Source: Mesorhizobium sp. B2-1-1 (lineage in GTDB: Bacteria; Pseudomonadota; Alphaproteobacteria; Rhizobiales; Rhizobiaceae). From it: a stretch of DNA of 64,000 bases. The notes under the pieces are model-generated. The model was not told the origin of the DNA. It did no database searches and was given only the letters and a program-made list of their open reading frames with translations. Positions 53,423 through 63,861 of the stretch are shown in pieces; within the stretch, counting starts at the first letter, position 1, and every line of letters starts with the position of its first letter. Both the position numbers and the translations under genes were made by a program. Location: contig NZ_CP083954.1 of NCBI RefSeq assembly GCF_006442975.2, positions 1,240,001-1,304,000 on the forward strand, read 5' to 3'.

Positions 53423-54139
53423 TCACTCTTCGATCACGCAGCCGACGAGGTGCTCGGCCCAGGCCCGGTAACCGGCTTCCGATGCATGAAATCCGTCCGA
53501 GGCGAAGCCGGCTTCGGGATTGGTGATCGGCAAGCGCGGCGCCGGCACCGCACCGCGTTCGAGGCAAAGACGTTTGCCCATCCGGTTCATCTCACCGGCG
53601 CGAATTTCCAGGATCTTGCCGAGCAGCGGCGGCATGGCTGGCGCTTGCGTGAACTCCAGCACAGGAGACCACACCACGCGGGCCTCAGGCCATTTAGCGC
53701 GCAGGGCGTAGAGCAGACCGCCGAACGCCCTCTTGAAGCGGGGCACGGAGTGGAAATTCTTGGTGTCGTTGGTGCCAATGGCGAGCACGATATGCGTCCA
53801 CGGATCGGCCGAGAGATTGGGCAGGACGTGGTCGCGGATCTGCCCCGACGTCGCCGAATTGAACCCGGCGGCGCGCCAGCGCACGGCGCGGCCGGTTCGC
53901 TGCGAGATCAGGACGGCCAGCTGCGCGGCCAGGCCATTCTCGGATTTTTCGATGCCGACCGAGGCGGCGGAGGAATCGCCCAGCACCAGCAGCCAGACCG
54001 CCGGCTGGCCGCCGGCGATCTCATGCATGACCGGGCCTTGCGCGGGCAGCATGCGCGAGGTGCGTCGGCGTACGCCAAGCCCTTGCCAGACATAGACAGG
54101 GAAGGCGAGCCAGGTGAGGAGAGCCGGAAAGCGTCGCAT
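53423..54139 (-). CDS. SGNH/GDSL hydrolase
   Basis: This 238-residue protein starts MRRFPALLTWLAFPVYVWQG (anchor or signal) and shows the SGNH blocks: GDSSAAS in LLVLGDSSAASVGIE (block I Ser near residue 57), FNSATSGQIRD (block II Gly region), IGTNDTKNF (block III Asn) and DGFHASEAGY (block V Asp and His). An intact catalytic set suggests an active periplasmic or membrane esterase/lipase. The frame extends a little upstream of 54139, but the earlier region lacks a good signal. Substrate unknown. Confidence 0.9.
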   Translation of the reverse strand: MRRFPALLTWLAFPVYVWQGLGVRRRTSRMLPAQGPVMHEIAGGQPAVWLLVLGDSSAASVGIEKSENGLAAQLAVLISQRTGRAVRWRAAGFNSATSGQIRDHVLPNLSADPWTHIVLAIGTNDTKNFHSVPRFKRAFGGLLYALRAKWPEARVVWSPVLEFTQAPAMPPLLGKILEIRAGEMNRMGKRLCLERGAVPAPRLPITNPEAGFASDGFHASEAGYRAWAEHLVGCVIEE

Positions 54140-54237
54140 CGAGCAGCAATTAACGCATGTTGCGCCGGAGGTGAACGATCCTTGCACCGGTGGCGGACGC
54201 CTTCAAGCGTCCAATGTTCGATGGGATCGCTGAATGC

Positions 54238-54969
54238 CTAAGCCCTGTCCGCTTGCGACCTGTTTCCATACTGGTCATGCAGCCGCACCCAGTCCATCAA
54301 GGTTCTATAAGGCCCGGTCTCGTCGCGGCCTTTCGGCGCAAGGTCGAGATATTGATAGGCGCCGATCAGCTGTTCGCTGCCGCGGGCGCGCGACATGAAG
54401 GTCAGGAAGATGTCGCCGGTCTCGTCCCGGTAGAACACGGTGGTGCCCGGCAGGTCTTTCGATTTCAGAACGGGCGTCTCGAAGTTGTAGATCGCTTCAC
54501 CGGATGCGATCTGCTTGTCGGTGAACGACACCTGCATGTCGAAGTTGAAGTCCGAGGCATAGGATGAGACCCAGTCGAATTTCCAACCCATGCGCTCTCG
54601 GTAGGGCAGCAGCTCGGCGAGCGGCGCGCGTGACACCGCGACAAGCGACACGTCATGGTGTCTCAGATGCTGATTGGCACCGTCCATGTGGTCGGCGACG
54701 AACGCACAGCTTTCGCAATGATGGGTCGAGCCGGGCCCGAACACGAAATGATAGACGATCAGTTGGCTGCGGCCGGCGAACAGTTCGGCCAGGCATCTTG
54801 GACCCTGCTCGGTTTCGAAGACGTAGTCCTTTCTCACCTTCAGCCAAGGCAGTTCGCGCCGTTCCGCCGCGATGCGCTCGCGAAATCGCGTCAATTCCTT
54901 CTCGCGCGCCAGATGCGCTTTGTGTGCCCGGAACCAATCCTCGCGTGAAACGACCTTGTTGCGATGCAT
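54238..54969 (-). CDS. DUF899 family thioredoxin-like protein
   Basis: This 243-residue protein begins MHRNKVVSREDWFRAHKAHL followed by AREKELTRFRERIAAERRELPWLKVRKDYVFE, then the thioredoxin-like core SQLIVYHFVFGPGSTHHCESCAFVADHMDGA with a conserved C-x2-C near residue 97, and a C-terminal DIFLTFMSRARGSEQLIGAYQYLDLAPKGRDE. This is the DUF899 family, related to AhpC/TSA-type redox proteins of unknown role. The start at 54969 has CCAGGGAGAGG upstream. Possibly antioxidant. Confidence 0.9.
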   Translation of the reverse strand: MHRNKVVSREDWFRAHKAHLAREKELTRFRERIAAERRELPWLKVRKDYVFETEQGPRCLAELFAGRSQLIVYHFVFGPGSTHHCESCAFVADHMDGANQHLRHHDVSLVAVSRAPLAELLPYRERMGWKFDWVSSYASDFNFDMQVSFTDKQIASGEAIYNFETPVLKSKDLPGTTVFYRDETGDIFLTFMSRARGSEQLIGAYQYLDLAPKGRDETGPYRTLMDWVRLHDQYGNRSQADRA

Positions 54970-55092
54970 GAACCTCTCCCTGGCTTCATCCCAAGGACGT
55001 TCGGGACGGGCATGAGCCGACATCGCGCCGGCTGCGCTGGAGAGAAATAGGGATGGAGGCGCTTCATCCCAAGTCCGGCGGAGCGCAGCAAA

Positions 55093-55113
55093 ACCCGGGC
55101 GCATGGCCCGGGT
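55093..55113 (-). terminator. Intrinsic terminator after the class I aldolase gene
   Basis: Read on the minus strand, an 8-bp stem ACCCGGGC / GCCCGGGT with a 5-nt loop is followed by TTTT. It lies 24 bp after the stop codon of the aldolase gene. Confidence 0.75.
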
Positions 55114-55136
55114 CCGATAGAGACGGAAAACCGTGG

Positions 55137-56162
55137 TCAGGCAGCCTGCTCCAGGCTCGGCTTCCATTGTCCAAGCGCCGCCAGATGGTTCATGTGGGCA
55201 CGGTGGGTGAAGGCGGCCTGACCCGCGGCAACATTGGATGCCTTGCCGCTCCAGGCCTTCTGCGGGGCAGCCTGCAGGGCGCGGCCATAGGAGAAGGTCA
55301 GCTTCCACGGATGCGGGCCGATGGCGTTGATGGCGTTGAGGTTGGCGGTCGCTTCCTCGTCCTCCTGGCCGCCGGAGAGGAAGGCGATGCCCGGCACCGC
55401 CGCCGGCACGGCCTCACGGAACAGTTTTATGGTCTTTTCCGCGACCTCTTCAGGGCTGCTCACCGCGCCCGACTTCCTGCCCGCCAGCACCATGTTGGGC
55501 TTCAGGATCGTGCCCTCGAGCACCACCCGGGCCGCGTAGAGCTCGTCGTAGAGCTTCGTCAGCGTCGCCCTCGAGATTTCATAGCACGTGTCGATGTCGT
55601 GGGCGCCGTCCATCAGCACTTCCGGCTCGACGATCGGCACGATGCCGGCTTCCTGGCAAAGGGCCGCATAGCGGGCGAGCGCATGGGTGTTCGCGCTGAT
55701 CGAGGTGACCGACGGCACGCCCTTTGCCTTGTCGATGTCGATCACGGCACGCCATTTGGCGAAGCGGGCGCCGAGCTTGTAATAGTCGGCGAGCCGCTCG
55801 CGCAGGCCGTCGAGGCCCTCGGTGACCGTGTCGCCGGGAAAGCCGGCCAGGGGCTTGGCGCCGGCATCGACCTTGATTCCGGGGATGGTGCCTGAAGCCT
55901 TGATGATATCGACCAGCGGCGTGCCATCGGCCGCTTTCTGCCGAATAGTCTCGTCGTAAAGGATGACGCCGGAAATATACCTGGTCATGGCATCGCTGGT
56001 GCGGAACATCATCTCGCGGTAGTCGCGCCGGCTGTCCGCAGTCGATTCGACGCCGATGACGTCGAAGCGCTTCTTGATGGTGCCCGAGCTTTCGTCGGCG
56101 GCCAGCAGGCCCTTGCCGTTGGCCACCATCGCGGCGGCAATGTCTTCAAGACGTTCGCTCAT
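55137..56162 (-). CDS. Class I fructose-bisphosphate aldolase
   Basis: This 341-residue Schiff-base aldolase cleaves fructose 1,6-bisphosphate. It begins MSERLEDIAAAMVANGKGLL and continues AADESSGTIKKRFDVIGVESTADSRRDYREMMF (N-terminal substrate-phosphate region). Further features are the GVILYDETIRQ strand, the KVDAGAKPLA loop, PIVEPEVLMDGAHDIDTCYEI, GTILKPNMVLAGRKS with the catalytic Lys and IAFLSGGQEDEEATANLNAIN at the C-terminal phosphate loop. It is of the animal-type class I group used in rhizobial central metabolism. It lies 125 bp downstream of pgk, same strand. Confidence 0.95.
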   Translation of the reverse strand: MSERLEDIAAAMVANGKGLLAADESSGTIKKRFDVIGVESTADSRRDYREMMFRTSDAMTRYISGVILYDETIRQKAADGTPLVDIIKASGTIPGIKVDAGAKPLAGFPGDTVTEGLDGLRERLADYYKLGARFAKWRAVIDIDKAKGVPSVTSISANTHALARYAALCQEAGIVPIVEPEVLMDGAHDIDTCYEISRATLTKLYDELYAARVVLEGTILKPNMVLAGRKSGAVSSPEEVAEKTIKLFREAVPAAVPGIAFLSGGQEDEEATANLNAINAIGPHPWKLTFSYGRALQAAPQKAWSGKASNVAAGQAAFTHRAHMNHLAALGQWKPSLEQAA

Positions 56163-56287
56163 CGTGCTTCTCCTTGACGGTGTTGTTCTGCGCCTGACAG
56201 AACACTACCGCCAAAGGAATGACGCCGGAAAGCTCCAATCGATCGAAAGTCCCGGCAACGCCGCGCGCTCGCCTCGAGTTGATCGTC

Positions 56288-57484
56288 TCAATGCTTGAGC
56301 ACGTCGACGCCCGGCAGCGGCTTGCCTTCCATCCATTCGAGGAAGGCGCCGCCGGCAGTCGAGACATAGGTGAAATCGTCGGCAACCCCGGCCTGGTTGA
56401 GCGCCGCCACGGTATCGCCGCCACCGGCCACCGAAACCAGCTTGCCGGCCTTGGTGCGCGCCGCCGCATGCCTGGCTGCCGCCATCGTCGCGCGATCGAA
56501 GGGTTCGATCTCGAACGCGCCGAGCGGCCCGTTCCAGACCAAGGTCGCGGCACGGTCGATCCAGTCGGCAACGGCCCTCACGGTCTTTTCGCCGACATCG
56601 AGGATCATGCCATCCGCAGGCACGTCGGCGATGGCCACGGTTTCGCTGGCCGCGCCCCCCTTGAATTCCTTCGCCACGACGCCGTCGACGGGCAGGATGA
56701 TGGCGCAGCCGGCCTCGGCCGCCTCGATCATGATCTGCTTGGCGGTAGCGGCGAGGTCGTGCTCGCACAGCGACTTGCCGACATCGGTGCCGCGTGCGGC
56801 GAGAAAGGTGTTGGCCATGCCGCCGCCGATGACCAGCGCGTCGACTTTCTTGACCAGGTTCATCAGCAGGTCGATCTTGGTCGAGACCTTGGCGCCGCCG
56901 ACGATGGCGACCACCGGGCGAACAGGATTTCCAAGGCCCTTCTCCAGCGCTTCCAGTTCGGCTTGCATGGTGCGGCCGGCAAAGGCTGGCAACAGATGCG
57001 CCAGTCCCTCGGTCGAGGAATGCGCCCGGTGGGCAGCGGAGAAGGCGTCGTTGACGAAGATATCGCCATTGGCGGCGAGCCGTTCGGTGAAGGCCGGGTC
57101 GTTCTTCTCCTCGGCCTTGTAGAAGCGGGTGTTCTCGAGCAGCAGCACGTCGCCCTTGTTCATGGCGGCGACCGCACTTCCCGCCGTGTCGCCGACGCAG
57201 TCGCCGGCAAAGCCCACGGGACGGCCAAGCACCTCGGCCGTCGCCCTGGCGATCGGCTCCAGCGAGAATTCCGGCGAGGGACCGTCCTTGGGCCGGCCGA
57301 AATGGGCGAGCAGGATGACCTTGGCGCCCTTGCCTGACAATTCAGCGATGGTCGGCGCGATGCGTTCGATGCGGGTCGTGTCGGTGACCTTGCCGTCAGC
57401 GACGGGAACGTTGAGGTCGACGCGCACCAGCACGCGCTTGCCATTGATGTTGCCGATATCGTCCAGTGTCTTGAAGCTGGCCAT
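56288..57484 (-). CDS. pgk: Phosphoglycerate kinase
   Basis: This 398-residue enzyme transfers phosphate from 1,3-bisphosphoglycerate to ADP. The N-domain has [35 protein letters not shown] and [18 protein letters not shown]. The hinge and C-domain contain [35 protein letters not shown], a DVGEKTVRA loop, [18 protein letters not shown] and [15 protein letters not shown]. All nucleotide-binding elements are present. Start at 57484 with AGGAACC upstream. Confidence 0.96.
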   Translation of the reverse strand: MASFKTLDDIGNINGKRVLVRVDLNVPVADGKVTDTTRIERIAPTIAELSGKGAKVILLAHFGRPKDGPSPEFSLEPIARATAEVLGRPVGFAGDCVGDTAGSAVAAMNKGDVLLLENTRFYKAEEKNDPAFTERLAANGDIFVNDAFSAAHRAHSSTEGLAHLLPAFAGRTMQAELEALEKGLGNPVRPVVAIVGGAKVSTKIDLLMNLVKKVDALVIGGGMANTFLAARGTDVGKSLCEHDLAATAKQIMIEAAEAGCAIILPVDGVVAKEFKGGAASETVAIADVPADGMILDVGEKTVRAVADWIDRAATLVWNGPLGAFEIEPFDRATMAAARHAAARTKAGKLVSVAGGGDTVAALNQAGVADDFTYVSTAGGAFLEWMEGKPLPGVDVLKH

Positions 57485-57654
57485 GCTGGTTCCTTTCGCT
57501 GAGAAATCGCCGGGACCATACCCCGCACCGACGACGATGCAAGACTTGGCTGGGGAGGGCGCGAAATTTTCAAGGCGAAGGCGAAGGCGAGGGCGTTGAC
57601 GTCGCGAAGCGTCAGGGCAGGCGGATGAGGGGGGGCCGCAAAGGGTCGCCGTTG

Positions 57655-59538
57655 TCAGCTCTCGGTCGTCGCCTTTTCCGCCGCCGGCTCCGGTTTCTCG
57701 TCCGCGTGTGCCTCTGCGATCGGTGGTTCCACCGGCTTGCGCCAGGTCTGGACGAAGGCCTTGATCCGGTCGGCGATCTCGCCGGCGCTGAGGAAGACCG
57801 GTACCCGCGCAACGGGCGCGGTCGGTTCGAAGGAGAGGCCCAGGCCTGTGATCCTGCCTTTGTCATCGACATCGCGCACGATCAGCTCGATCGGGCCGAT
57901 CAGCACGCGGTCAGCATATTCGGCATGGCCGCCGAGCCGCGCCGTGACCAGGGCGCCGACGGTGAGCTTCTGTTCCGCCTCGCTCAGGCCCGGCGCGTAT
58001 GCGGCTTCCAGTTCGGCAGCGGAACGCGCCGGATCGACGGCGAAGGCGCCGAAGAAATCGGCGTCCTCGGGGTCGACGACGGCGCGGCTGGCGAACAGCT
58101 TGTCGAGCAGGCGTGGATAGCGGTCCGGCACGAAGATGTAGACCTGGTCGCCGGCGGCAAGCCTGCCCATGTCCTGGAAACGCATCGAGCGTCCGTCGCG
58201 CAACACCAGCGAGGGCCGCGCCCAGCGAGGGATGCGCTCGCCGCGCGCCACCGGGCTGCCCGGCGCGACGCGGTAGGCGAGGAGCTCGTGATGGGCCGAG
58301 CCCGGCAGTTCGAGCTCGACCTTGTCCAGAGGTCCGAGCCGCGCCGGCACGATCAGGCCGAGACGGCGCGCCAGCGGACCAACGGTCCAGCCCTGGATGA
58401 CGAGCGACACCAGGACGATGATGAAGGCGGCGTTGAAGATGGTGCGGCCATTCTCCAGCCCGCCGAGCAAGGGAGTGATGGCAAGCAGGATCGAGACGGC
58501 GCCGCGCAGGCCGACCCAGGAAACGAAGGCGACTTCGGGGCGCGGCAGACGAAACGGGACCAGGCAAAGCCAGACCGCGATCGGCCGGGCGACGAACATC
58601 AGGAACAGGCCAAGCAGCACCGCCGGCACCATGATCGCCGGGAATTGCGAGGGCGTCGCGAACAGGCCGAGGATCAGGAACATGATGATCTGCGCCAGCC
58701 AGGACATGCCGTCCTGGAAGCGCTTGAGGATGGTGACGGCGCGGATGTCGGAATTACCCGCGATGAGACCGGCAAGATAGACCGCCAGGAAACCGGAGCC
58801 GCCGATGGCGCCGGCGGCGGCGAAGACCATCAGCGATAGGGTCAGCACGAAGATCGGCAGCAGGCCATGGTCGAGATTGAGCCGGTCGACGAGGCGCACG
58901 ATGGCGAGGCCCCCCAGCACGCCGACAATGGCGCCCAGGCCCATGTTAATGAGGAAGCCGAGGACGAGGTTGGTGACCAGGACATTGGCCTCGGGGTCGG
59001 CATGGGCGGCTATGATCTCGACCAGGGTGATGGTCAGGAAGATGGCGATCGGATCGTTGGTGCCGGACTCCACCTCCAGCGTGGAGCGCACGCGCTCGCG
59101 CAGATTGATCTCGCCGGCGCGCAAAAGGAAGAACACGGCGGCCGCGTCGGTGGAGGCGACGGCGGCACCGAGCAGGAAGGATTCCAGCCAGGTGAGATCG
59201 AGCATATAGTAGGCGGCGGCGCCGAACAGGCCAGTGGTGAGGATCACGCCGAATGTGGCCAGAGACAGCGCCGGCCCGGCTGCCTGCCGCAAGGCATTGA
59301 GAGGCGTGCCGAAGCCGGAATCGAACAGGATCACCGCCAGCGCCAGTGAGCCGGCAAAATAGGCGATGCGGGCATTGTCGAACTCGATGCCGAGGCCATC
59401 GGTCCCGGTGGCGAGCCCGATGCAGAGAAACAGAAGCAGCAGCGGTGCGCCGAAGCGGAAGGCGATCAGGCTCGAAAACGCGGCGACGACGACAAGCGCG
59501 GTGCCCACCAGCGTGACGAGATAGATCGCATGCTCCAT
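57655..59538 (-). CDS. Potassium/proton antiporter (CvrA/NhaP2-type, CPA1)
   Basis: This 627-residue inner-membrane antiporter has about 12-13 membrane segments in residues 1-400 ([29 protein letters not shown]...). The transport motif region includes [17 protein letters not shown] (Ser/Asp-Asp pair) and [19 protein letters not shown] with the Asn-Asp residues. The cytosolic tail has a TrkA-C/RCK-C domain ([30 protein letters not shown]...[10 protein letters not shown]) followed by a CorC/HlyC-associated domain and an acidic end. It should export K+ in exchange for H+ under osmotic or pH stress. It lies between gap and pgk. Confidence 0.93.
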   Translation of the reverse strand: MEHAIYLVTLVGTALVVVAAFSSLIAFRFGAPLLLLFLCIGLATGTDGLGIEFDNARIAYFAGSLALAVILFDSGFGTPLNALRQAAGPALSLATFGVILTTGLFGAAAYYMLDLTWLESFLLGAAVASTDAAAVFFLLRAGEINLRERVRSTLEVESGTNDPIAIFLTITLVEIIAAHADPEANVLVTNLVLGFLINMGLGAIVGVLGGLAIVRLVDRLNLDHGLLPIFVLTLSLMVFAAAGAIGGSGFLAVYLAGLIAGNSDIRAVTILKRFQDGMSWLAQIIMFLILGLFATPSQFPAIMVPAVLLGLFLMFVARPIAVWLCLVPFRLPRPEVAFVSWVGLRGAVSILLAITPLLGGLENGRTIFNAAFIIVLVSLVIQGWTVGPLARRLGLIVPARLGPLDKVELELPGSAHHELLAYRVAPGSPVARGERIPRWARPSLVLRDGRSMRFQDMGRLAAGDQVYIFVPDRYPRLLDKLFASRAVVDPEDADFFGAFAVDPARSAAELEAAYAPGLSEAEQKLTVGALVTARLGGHAEYADRVLIGPIELIVRDVDDKGRITGLGLSFEPTAPVARVPVFLSAGEIADRIKAFVQTWRKPVEPPIAEAHADEKPEPAAEKATTES

Positions 59539-59699
59539 CCGTGACTTGTCCCCTGCCTCTTCTCTCGATTCAAGGAAGAGTGGGGCGAAGGCATGGCCGG
59601 CGCAAGGCGGGAGAGCGGTTTTTTGGGCCGAAGCCCCACAACTTCATCGTCCTTGGGCTTAGCAGGAGCGAAGCGACGCGTTGCCGAGCACTCCGACGA

Positions 59700-59725
59700 A
59701 AACGCCCGGACGAAACCGGGCGTTT
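59700..59725 (-). terminator. Intrinsic terminator after gap
   Basis: Read on the minus strand, a 10-bp stem AAACGCCCGG / CCGGGCGTTT with a 6-nt loop continues into TTTTCG. It lies 27 bp after the gap stop codon. Confidence 0.8.
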
Positions 59726-59751
59726 CAAGTCTCTGGAAGATGGGCCCGCGA

Positions 59752-60762
59752 TCAGGCGATGGTCTTGCCGAAGGCGACCGCGGTATCGCCCATGCGATTG
59801 GAGAAGCCCCATTCATTGTCGTACCAGGACAGCACCGAAACGAAGTTGCCGTCCATCACCTTGGTCTGGTCGAGCGCCACGATCGAGGAGTGCGGGTCGT
59901 GGTTGAAGTCGATCGACACGTTCGGATGATGGGTAACCGACAGGATGCCCTTGAGCTTGCCATTGGAGGCGGCGATCACCGCCTCGTTGATCTCCTGCGC
60001 CGACGTCGAGCGCTTGGCGATGAACTTGAAGTCGACGAGCGAGACGTTCGGCGTCGGCACGCGGATCGAGATGCCGTCGAGCTTGCCCTTGAGCTCGGGC
60101 AGCACCAGGCCGATGGCCTTGGCGGCACCGGTCGAGGTCGGGATCTGCGAGAGTGCCGCGGCGCGGGCGCGGTAGAGATCCTTGTGCATGGTGTCCAGCG
60201 TCGGCTGGTCGCCGGTGTAGGAATGGATCGTCGTCATCATGCCCTTTTCGATGCCGACCGTCTCGTGCAGGACTGCGGCCAGCGGCGCCAGGCAATTGGT
60301 GGTGCAGGACGCGTTCGAGATGACGATGTGGTCCTTGTTCAGCTTGTCGTGATTGATGCCGTAGACGACGGTGAGGTCGGCGCCTTCACCGGGCGCCGAA
60401 ACGAGGACGCGCTTGGCGCCGGCGGTCAGGTGTGCGGCTGCCTTGTCGCGGGCGGTGAAGATGCCGGTGCATTCGAGCGCGATGTCGACGCCGAGCTCCT
60501 TCCACGGCAGCTGGGTCGGATCCTTGATCGCGGTGACCTTGAACGTCTCCTTGCCGACGGTGATCTGGTCGCCGGAAACCGATACTTCGTGCGGGAAGCG
60601 GCCGTGTACGCTGTCGTAGCGCAGGAGGTGGGCGTTGGTTTCAACCGGGCCGAGGTCGTTGACGGCGACGACGTCGATGTCCTTGCGGCCGGATTCATGG
60701 ATGGCGCGCAGGATGTTGCGGCCGATGCGGCCGAATCCGTTGATGGCAACTCTGACGGTCAT
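59752..60762 (-). CDS. gap: Type I glyceraldehyde-3-phosphate dehydrogenase
   Basis: This 336-residue enzyme oxidises glyceraldehyde 3-phosphate with NAD. It starts [20 protein letters not shown] (Rossmann motif), has [23 protein letters not shown] and the catalytic [13 protein letters not shown] with the active-site Cys near residue 155, [10 protein letters not shown] with the His region, and [11 protein letters not shown]. The C-terminal [17 protein letters not shown] is conserved. Length and motifs are normal. Confidence 0.97.
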   Translation of the reverse strand: MTVRVAINGFGRIGRNILRAIHESGRKDIDVVAVNDLGPVETNAHLLRYDSVHGRFPHEVSVSGDQITVGKETFKVTAIKDPTQLPWKELGVDIALECTGIFTARDKAAAHLTAGAKRVLVSAPGEGADLTVVYGINHDKLNKDHIVISNASCTTNCLAPLAAVLHETVGIEKGMMTTIHSYTGDQPTLDTMHKDLYRARAAALSQIPTSTGAAKAIGLVLPELKGKLDGISIRVPTPNVSLVDFKFIAKRSTSAQEINEAVIAASNGKLKGILSVTHHPNVSIDFNHDPHSSIVALDQTKVMDGNFVSVLSWYDNEWGFSNRMGDTAVAFGKTIA

Positions 60763-60967
60763 TTTTCTCTCCTTGGGAGCTGGAGGGCAGACGATTGGTC
60801 CGCAGCTTCATAGCGGCGGAAGCGGAAAGAATCCAGCCGCGGCGACGTGGATTTAAATCGATTAGGTCAGTCCGGCGGAACCGCTGTACGCGGTTTCGCC
60901 GAGCGTTCTTGTTTCATACATGTCGCTGTCCCAAAATCGAGATACACTTTTGGGCAACAAGCAGGCC

Positions 60968-62959
60968 TTACTTGCCATGCAGGCGGGCTTCCGCCGCCTT
61001 GGCGGCCGCCTCGGCGGTGATGCCGAAATGCGGATAGAGCTGCTCGATCGTTCCCGAGGCGCCGAAGCCGGTCATGCCGATGAAGATGCCATCGGAGCCG
61101 ATGAGGTGATCCCAGCCCTGGCGGATGCCGGCTTCGATCGCCATCTTCACCTTCGCATTGCCGATCGTCTTGCGGCGGTAGTCCTCGCTCTGCTTATCGA
61201 ACAGTTCGAAGCAAGGAACCGAGACGACGCGGGTCGGATGGCCGTGCTTCTCCAGGAGGTCGCGGGCGCCGAGCGCGATCTCGACTTCCGAACCCGTGGC
61301 GAAGATCGTCACCGCGGCTTCGCCGCTGGCGGCGGCGAGCTCATAGGCGCCCTGGCTGCTCAGGTTCTTCTCTGTGAATTCGGTGCGCACGGTCGGCAGG
61401 TTCTGTCGGGTCAGCGCCAGCGTTGACGGCGTCTTTTCCGATTCAAGGGCCAACTGCCAGCATTCGGCGGTCTCGACCGCGTCCGCCGGACGGAACACGT
61501 TGTGGTTGGGGATGGCGCGCAGTGCCGCCACATGCTCGACCGGCTGATGGGTCGGGCCGTCTTCGCCGAGACCGATGGAGTCATGGGTCATGACGAAGAT
61601 CGAGCGGATGCCCATCAGCGAGGCCAGCCGCATCGAGGGGCGGGCATAGTCTGAGAAGCACAGGAAAGTGCCGCCATAGGCGATCAGGCCGCCATGCAGC
61701 GTCAGCCCGTTGATGGCGGCAGCCATGCCGTGTTCGCGGATGCCGTAGTGGACATAGCGCTGGCCGTAGTCGTCCGGGGTGATGTTCTTGGTCTGGCTGG
61801 TCTTGGTGTTGTTGGAGCCGGTGAGATCGGCCGAGCCGCCGATGGTTTCGGGCACGGCGCCGTTGATGACTTCCAGCGCCATTTCGGAAGATTTGCGGGT
61901 GGCGACCTTCGGCTTGTCGGCGGAGAGCTTCTTTTTGTAGTCGGCAATGACGGCGTCGAAGTTGGACGGCAGCTTGCCGGCAACGCGGCGCTCGAACTCT
62001 GCCCTGAGCTTGGCGTCGGCCTTGGCGAGGCGACCTTCCCAGTCGGCGCGCGCCTCGGCGCCGGCCGTGCCGGCCGTGCGCCAGGCATCGAGGATGTCGG
62101 CTGGAACCTCGAAGGGGGGTGACTCCCAGTTGAAGAACTTGCGCGCGCCGGCGATCTCGTCGGCGCCGAGGGGCGAGCCGTGCGCCTTGTTGGTGCCGGC
62201 CTTGGTCGGGGCGCCGAAGCCGATGGTCGTCTTGCAGGCGATCATCGTCGGCTTGTCGGAATGGCGGGCGGCTTCGATCGCATAGGCGATGGCTTCCGGA
62301 TCCGTGCCGTCGATGTGGCTGGCGTTCCAACCGGAAGCCTGGAAGCGCGCGACCTGGTCGGTATTGTCAGCCAGCGACACCGGGCCGTCGATCGAGATGT
62401 TGTTGTTGTCCCAGAACACGATCAGCTTGTTGAGCTTGAGGTGCCCGGCAAGCGCGATCGCCTCCTGGGAGACACCTTCCATCAGGCAGCCGTCGCCGGC
62501 CAGCACATAGGTGTAGTGGCTGACGAGGTCGTTGCCGAAGGCGGCGTTCATGATGCGCTCGCCGAGCGCGAACCCGACAGAATTGGCAAGGCCCTGGCCG
62601 AGCGGGCCGGTGGTCGTTTCGATGCCGGCGGCGTGGCCATATTCGGGATGGCCGGCGGTTTTCGAGCCCAACTGGCGGAAGTGCTTGATCTGGTCGATCG
62701 TCATGTCTTCGTAGCCGGTCAGGTAGAGCAGCGAGTAGAGCAGCATCGAGCCATGGCCGGCCGACAGGATGAAGCGGTCGCGGTCGGCCCAATGCGGCGC
62801 CTTGGCGTCGAATTTCAGGAAACGGGTGAACAGCACCGTGGCAATGTCGGCGCAGCCCATGGGCAGGCCGGGATGGCCGGAGTTCGCCTTCTCGACCGCG
62901 TCCATGGAGAGAAAGCGGATCGCATTGGCCATCCGGTCATGTTGTTCACGCGACGTCAT
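60968..62959 (-). CDS. tkt: Transketolase
   Basis: This 663-residue thiamine diphosphate enzyme moves two-carbon units in the pentose phosphate and Calvin-type pathways. It opens [39 protein letters not shown], with the thiamine-binding [32 protein letters not shown] motif and a pyrimidine domain [24 protein letters not shown], then [26 protein letters not shown]. The start at 62959 with CGGAGGAACC is the family start; the frame extends 61 codons further upstream without homology. Neighbour of gap in the usual rhizobial order. Confidence 0.96.
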   Translation of the reverse strand: MTSREQHDRMANAIRFLSMDAVEKANSGHPGLPMGCADIATVLFTRFLKFDAKAPHWADRDRFILSAGHGSMLLYSLLYLTGYEDMTIDQIKHFRQLGSKTAGHPEYGHAAGIETTTGPLGQGLANSVGFALGERIMNAAFGNDLVSHYTYVLAGDGCLMEGVSQEAIALAGHLKLNKLIVFWDNNNISIDGPVSLADNTDQVARFQASGWNASHIDGTDPEAIAYAIEAARHSDKPTMIACKTTIGFGAPTKAGTNKAHGSPLGADEIAGARKFFNWESPPFEVPADILDAWRTAGTAGAEARADWEGRLAKADAKLRAEFERRVAGKLPSNFDAVIADYKKKLSADKPKVATRKSSEMALEVINGAVPETIGGSADLTGSNNTKTSQTKNITPDDYGQRYVHYGIREHGMAAAINGLTLHGGLIAYGGTFLCFSDYARPSMRLASLMGIRSIFVMTHDSIGLGEDGPTHQPVEHVAALRAIPNHNVFRPADAVETAECWQLALESEKTPSTLALTRQNLPTVRTEFTEKNLSSQGAYELAAASGEAAVTIFATGSEVEIALGARDLLEKHGHPTRVVSVPCFELFDKQSEDYRRKTIGNAKVKMAIEAGIRQGWDHLIGSDGIFIGMTGFGASGTIEQLYPHFGITAEAAAKAAEARLHGK

Positions 62960-63191
62960 GGTTCCTCCGGGGTGGGGTTTGGGGCCTTGGGAGAGCCCTT
63001 GAAAAGCGTGCGCGACACATAGCAGGCGCGCACTTTTAGTCAACAAACCGGTGCGCATTTGCCGGCCTTGTGATGCCGCGGGCAGGCCTATATTAGCGTT
63101 AGCAGGGGACAGTCGCGAGAGCTTTGTTGACGTCGCCTTCACCCGGTGCCTAATGTTTCAGAGATAACGCGTTCTGAACGCGAGCGATTCG

Positions 63192-63491
63192 GTGATGGGC
63201 AGGGCACAGGACGAGGCCATGACCGGGGAAACGACACTCAAGGAAGTCATCGCAAGGCTGGGCAAGGCCATGGAAGGCCTGGAAAACGCCGTCGCGGCCA
63301 AGCTCGAGCATGAGCGCGATTATTCGGAAGCCGAGGCCGAGGTGCAGCGGATGAATGCCGACCGCTCGCGGCTGGCGCAGGAGCTCGACAGTTCCGAGGC
63401 GCGCGCCGAGCGGCTGGAGGATGCCAACAAGGAAGTGTCGCGACGACTGGTGACCGCCATGGAAACCATCCGCGCTGTGTTGGATAGGTAG
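63192..63491 (+). CDS. DUF4164 family coiled-coil protein
   Basis: This 99-residue helical protein contains TLKEVIARLGKAMEGLENAVAAKLEHERDYSEAEAEVQRMNADRSRLAQELDSSEARAERLEDANKEVSRRLVTAMETIRAVLDR, a single coiled coil. The DUF4164 family is encoded next to zapA in many alphaproteobacteria. Start codons at 63192 (GTG), 63195 (ATG) and 63219 (ATG, MTGETTLKEV) are possible. It may act in cell division with ZapA; 4 bp separate the two genes. Confidence 0.87.
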   Translation: MMGRAQDEAMTGETTLKEVIARLGKAMEGLENAVAAKLEHERDYSEAEAEVQRMNADRSRLAQELDSSEARAERLEDANKEVSRRLVTAMETIRAVLDR

Positions 63492-63495
63492 GCTG

Positions 63496-63861
63496 ATGGC
63501 ACAGGTCACGGTTTCCATCGACGGCAAGCAGTATCGGATGGCCTGCGACGAAGGCCAGGAAGAGCATCTGATCGATCTCGCCGAGCGTTTCGACCGCTAC
63601 GTCTCGCATCTGAAGGATTCATTCGGCGAGATCGGCGACCAGCGGCTGACGGTCATGGCCGGCATCATGGTCATGGATGAACTCTCGGAGCTGCAGAAGC
63701 GCGTCAAGGGCATGGAAAGCGAAGTGCTGACCTTGCGCAAGACCCGCGACGAGGCGCTGACCAAGGCCGACAAGAGCGACAGCGTGCTGACCAACGCGCT
63801 TGGCGCGCTGGCGCAGCGCATGGAAGATCTTGCGGCGACGCTGGCCGTCAACAAGGCATAA
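63496..63861 (+). CDS. zapA: Cell division protein ZapA
   Basis: This 121-residue FtsZ-associated protein shows MAQVTVSIDGKQYRMACDEG, QEEHLIDLAERFDRYVSHLKDSFGEIGDQRLTVMAGIMVMDELSEL then a coiled-coil C-terminus with alternating Lys/Glu. ZapA promotes Z-ring bundling at mid-cell. In alphaproteobacteria the 6S RNA gene commonly lies just downstream; it is not within the remaining 139 bp as far as I can tell. Confidence 0.93.
   Translation: MAQVTVSIDGKQYRMACDEGQEEHLIDLAERFDRYVSHLKDSFGEIGDQRLTVMAGIMVMDELSELQKRVKGMESEVLTLRKTRDEALTKADKSDSVLTNALGALAQRMEDLAATLAVNKA

Noticed and set aside
56185..56203. GTTCTG-N7-CAGAAC palindrome between pgk and fba
   Set aside because: It resembles a short inverted repeat, but has only 6-bp arms and no T-run or second copy. 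It does not match the alphaproteobacterial LexA box, which is a direct repeat.
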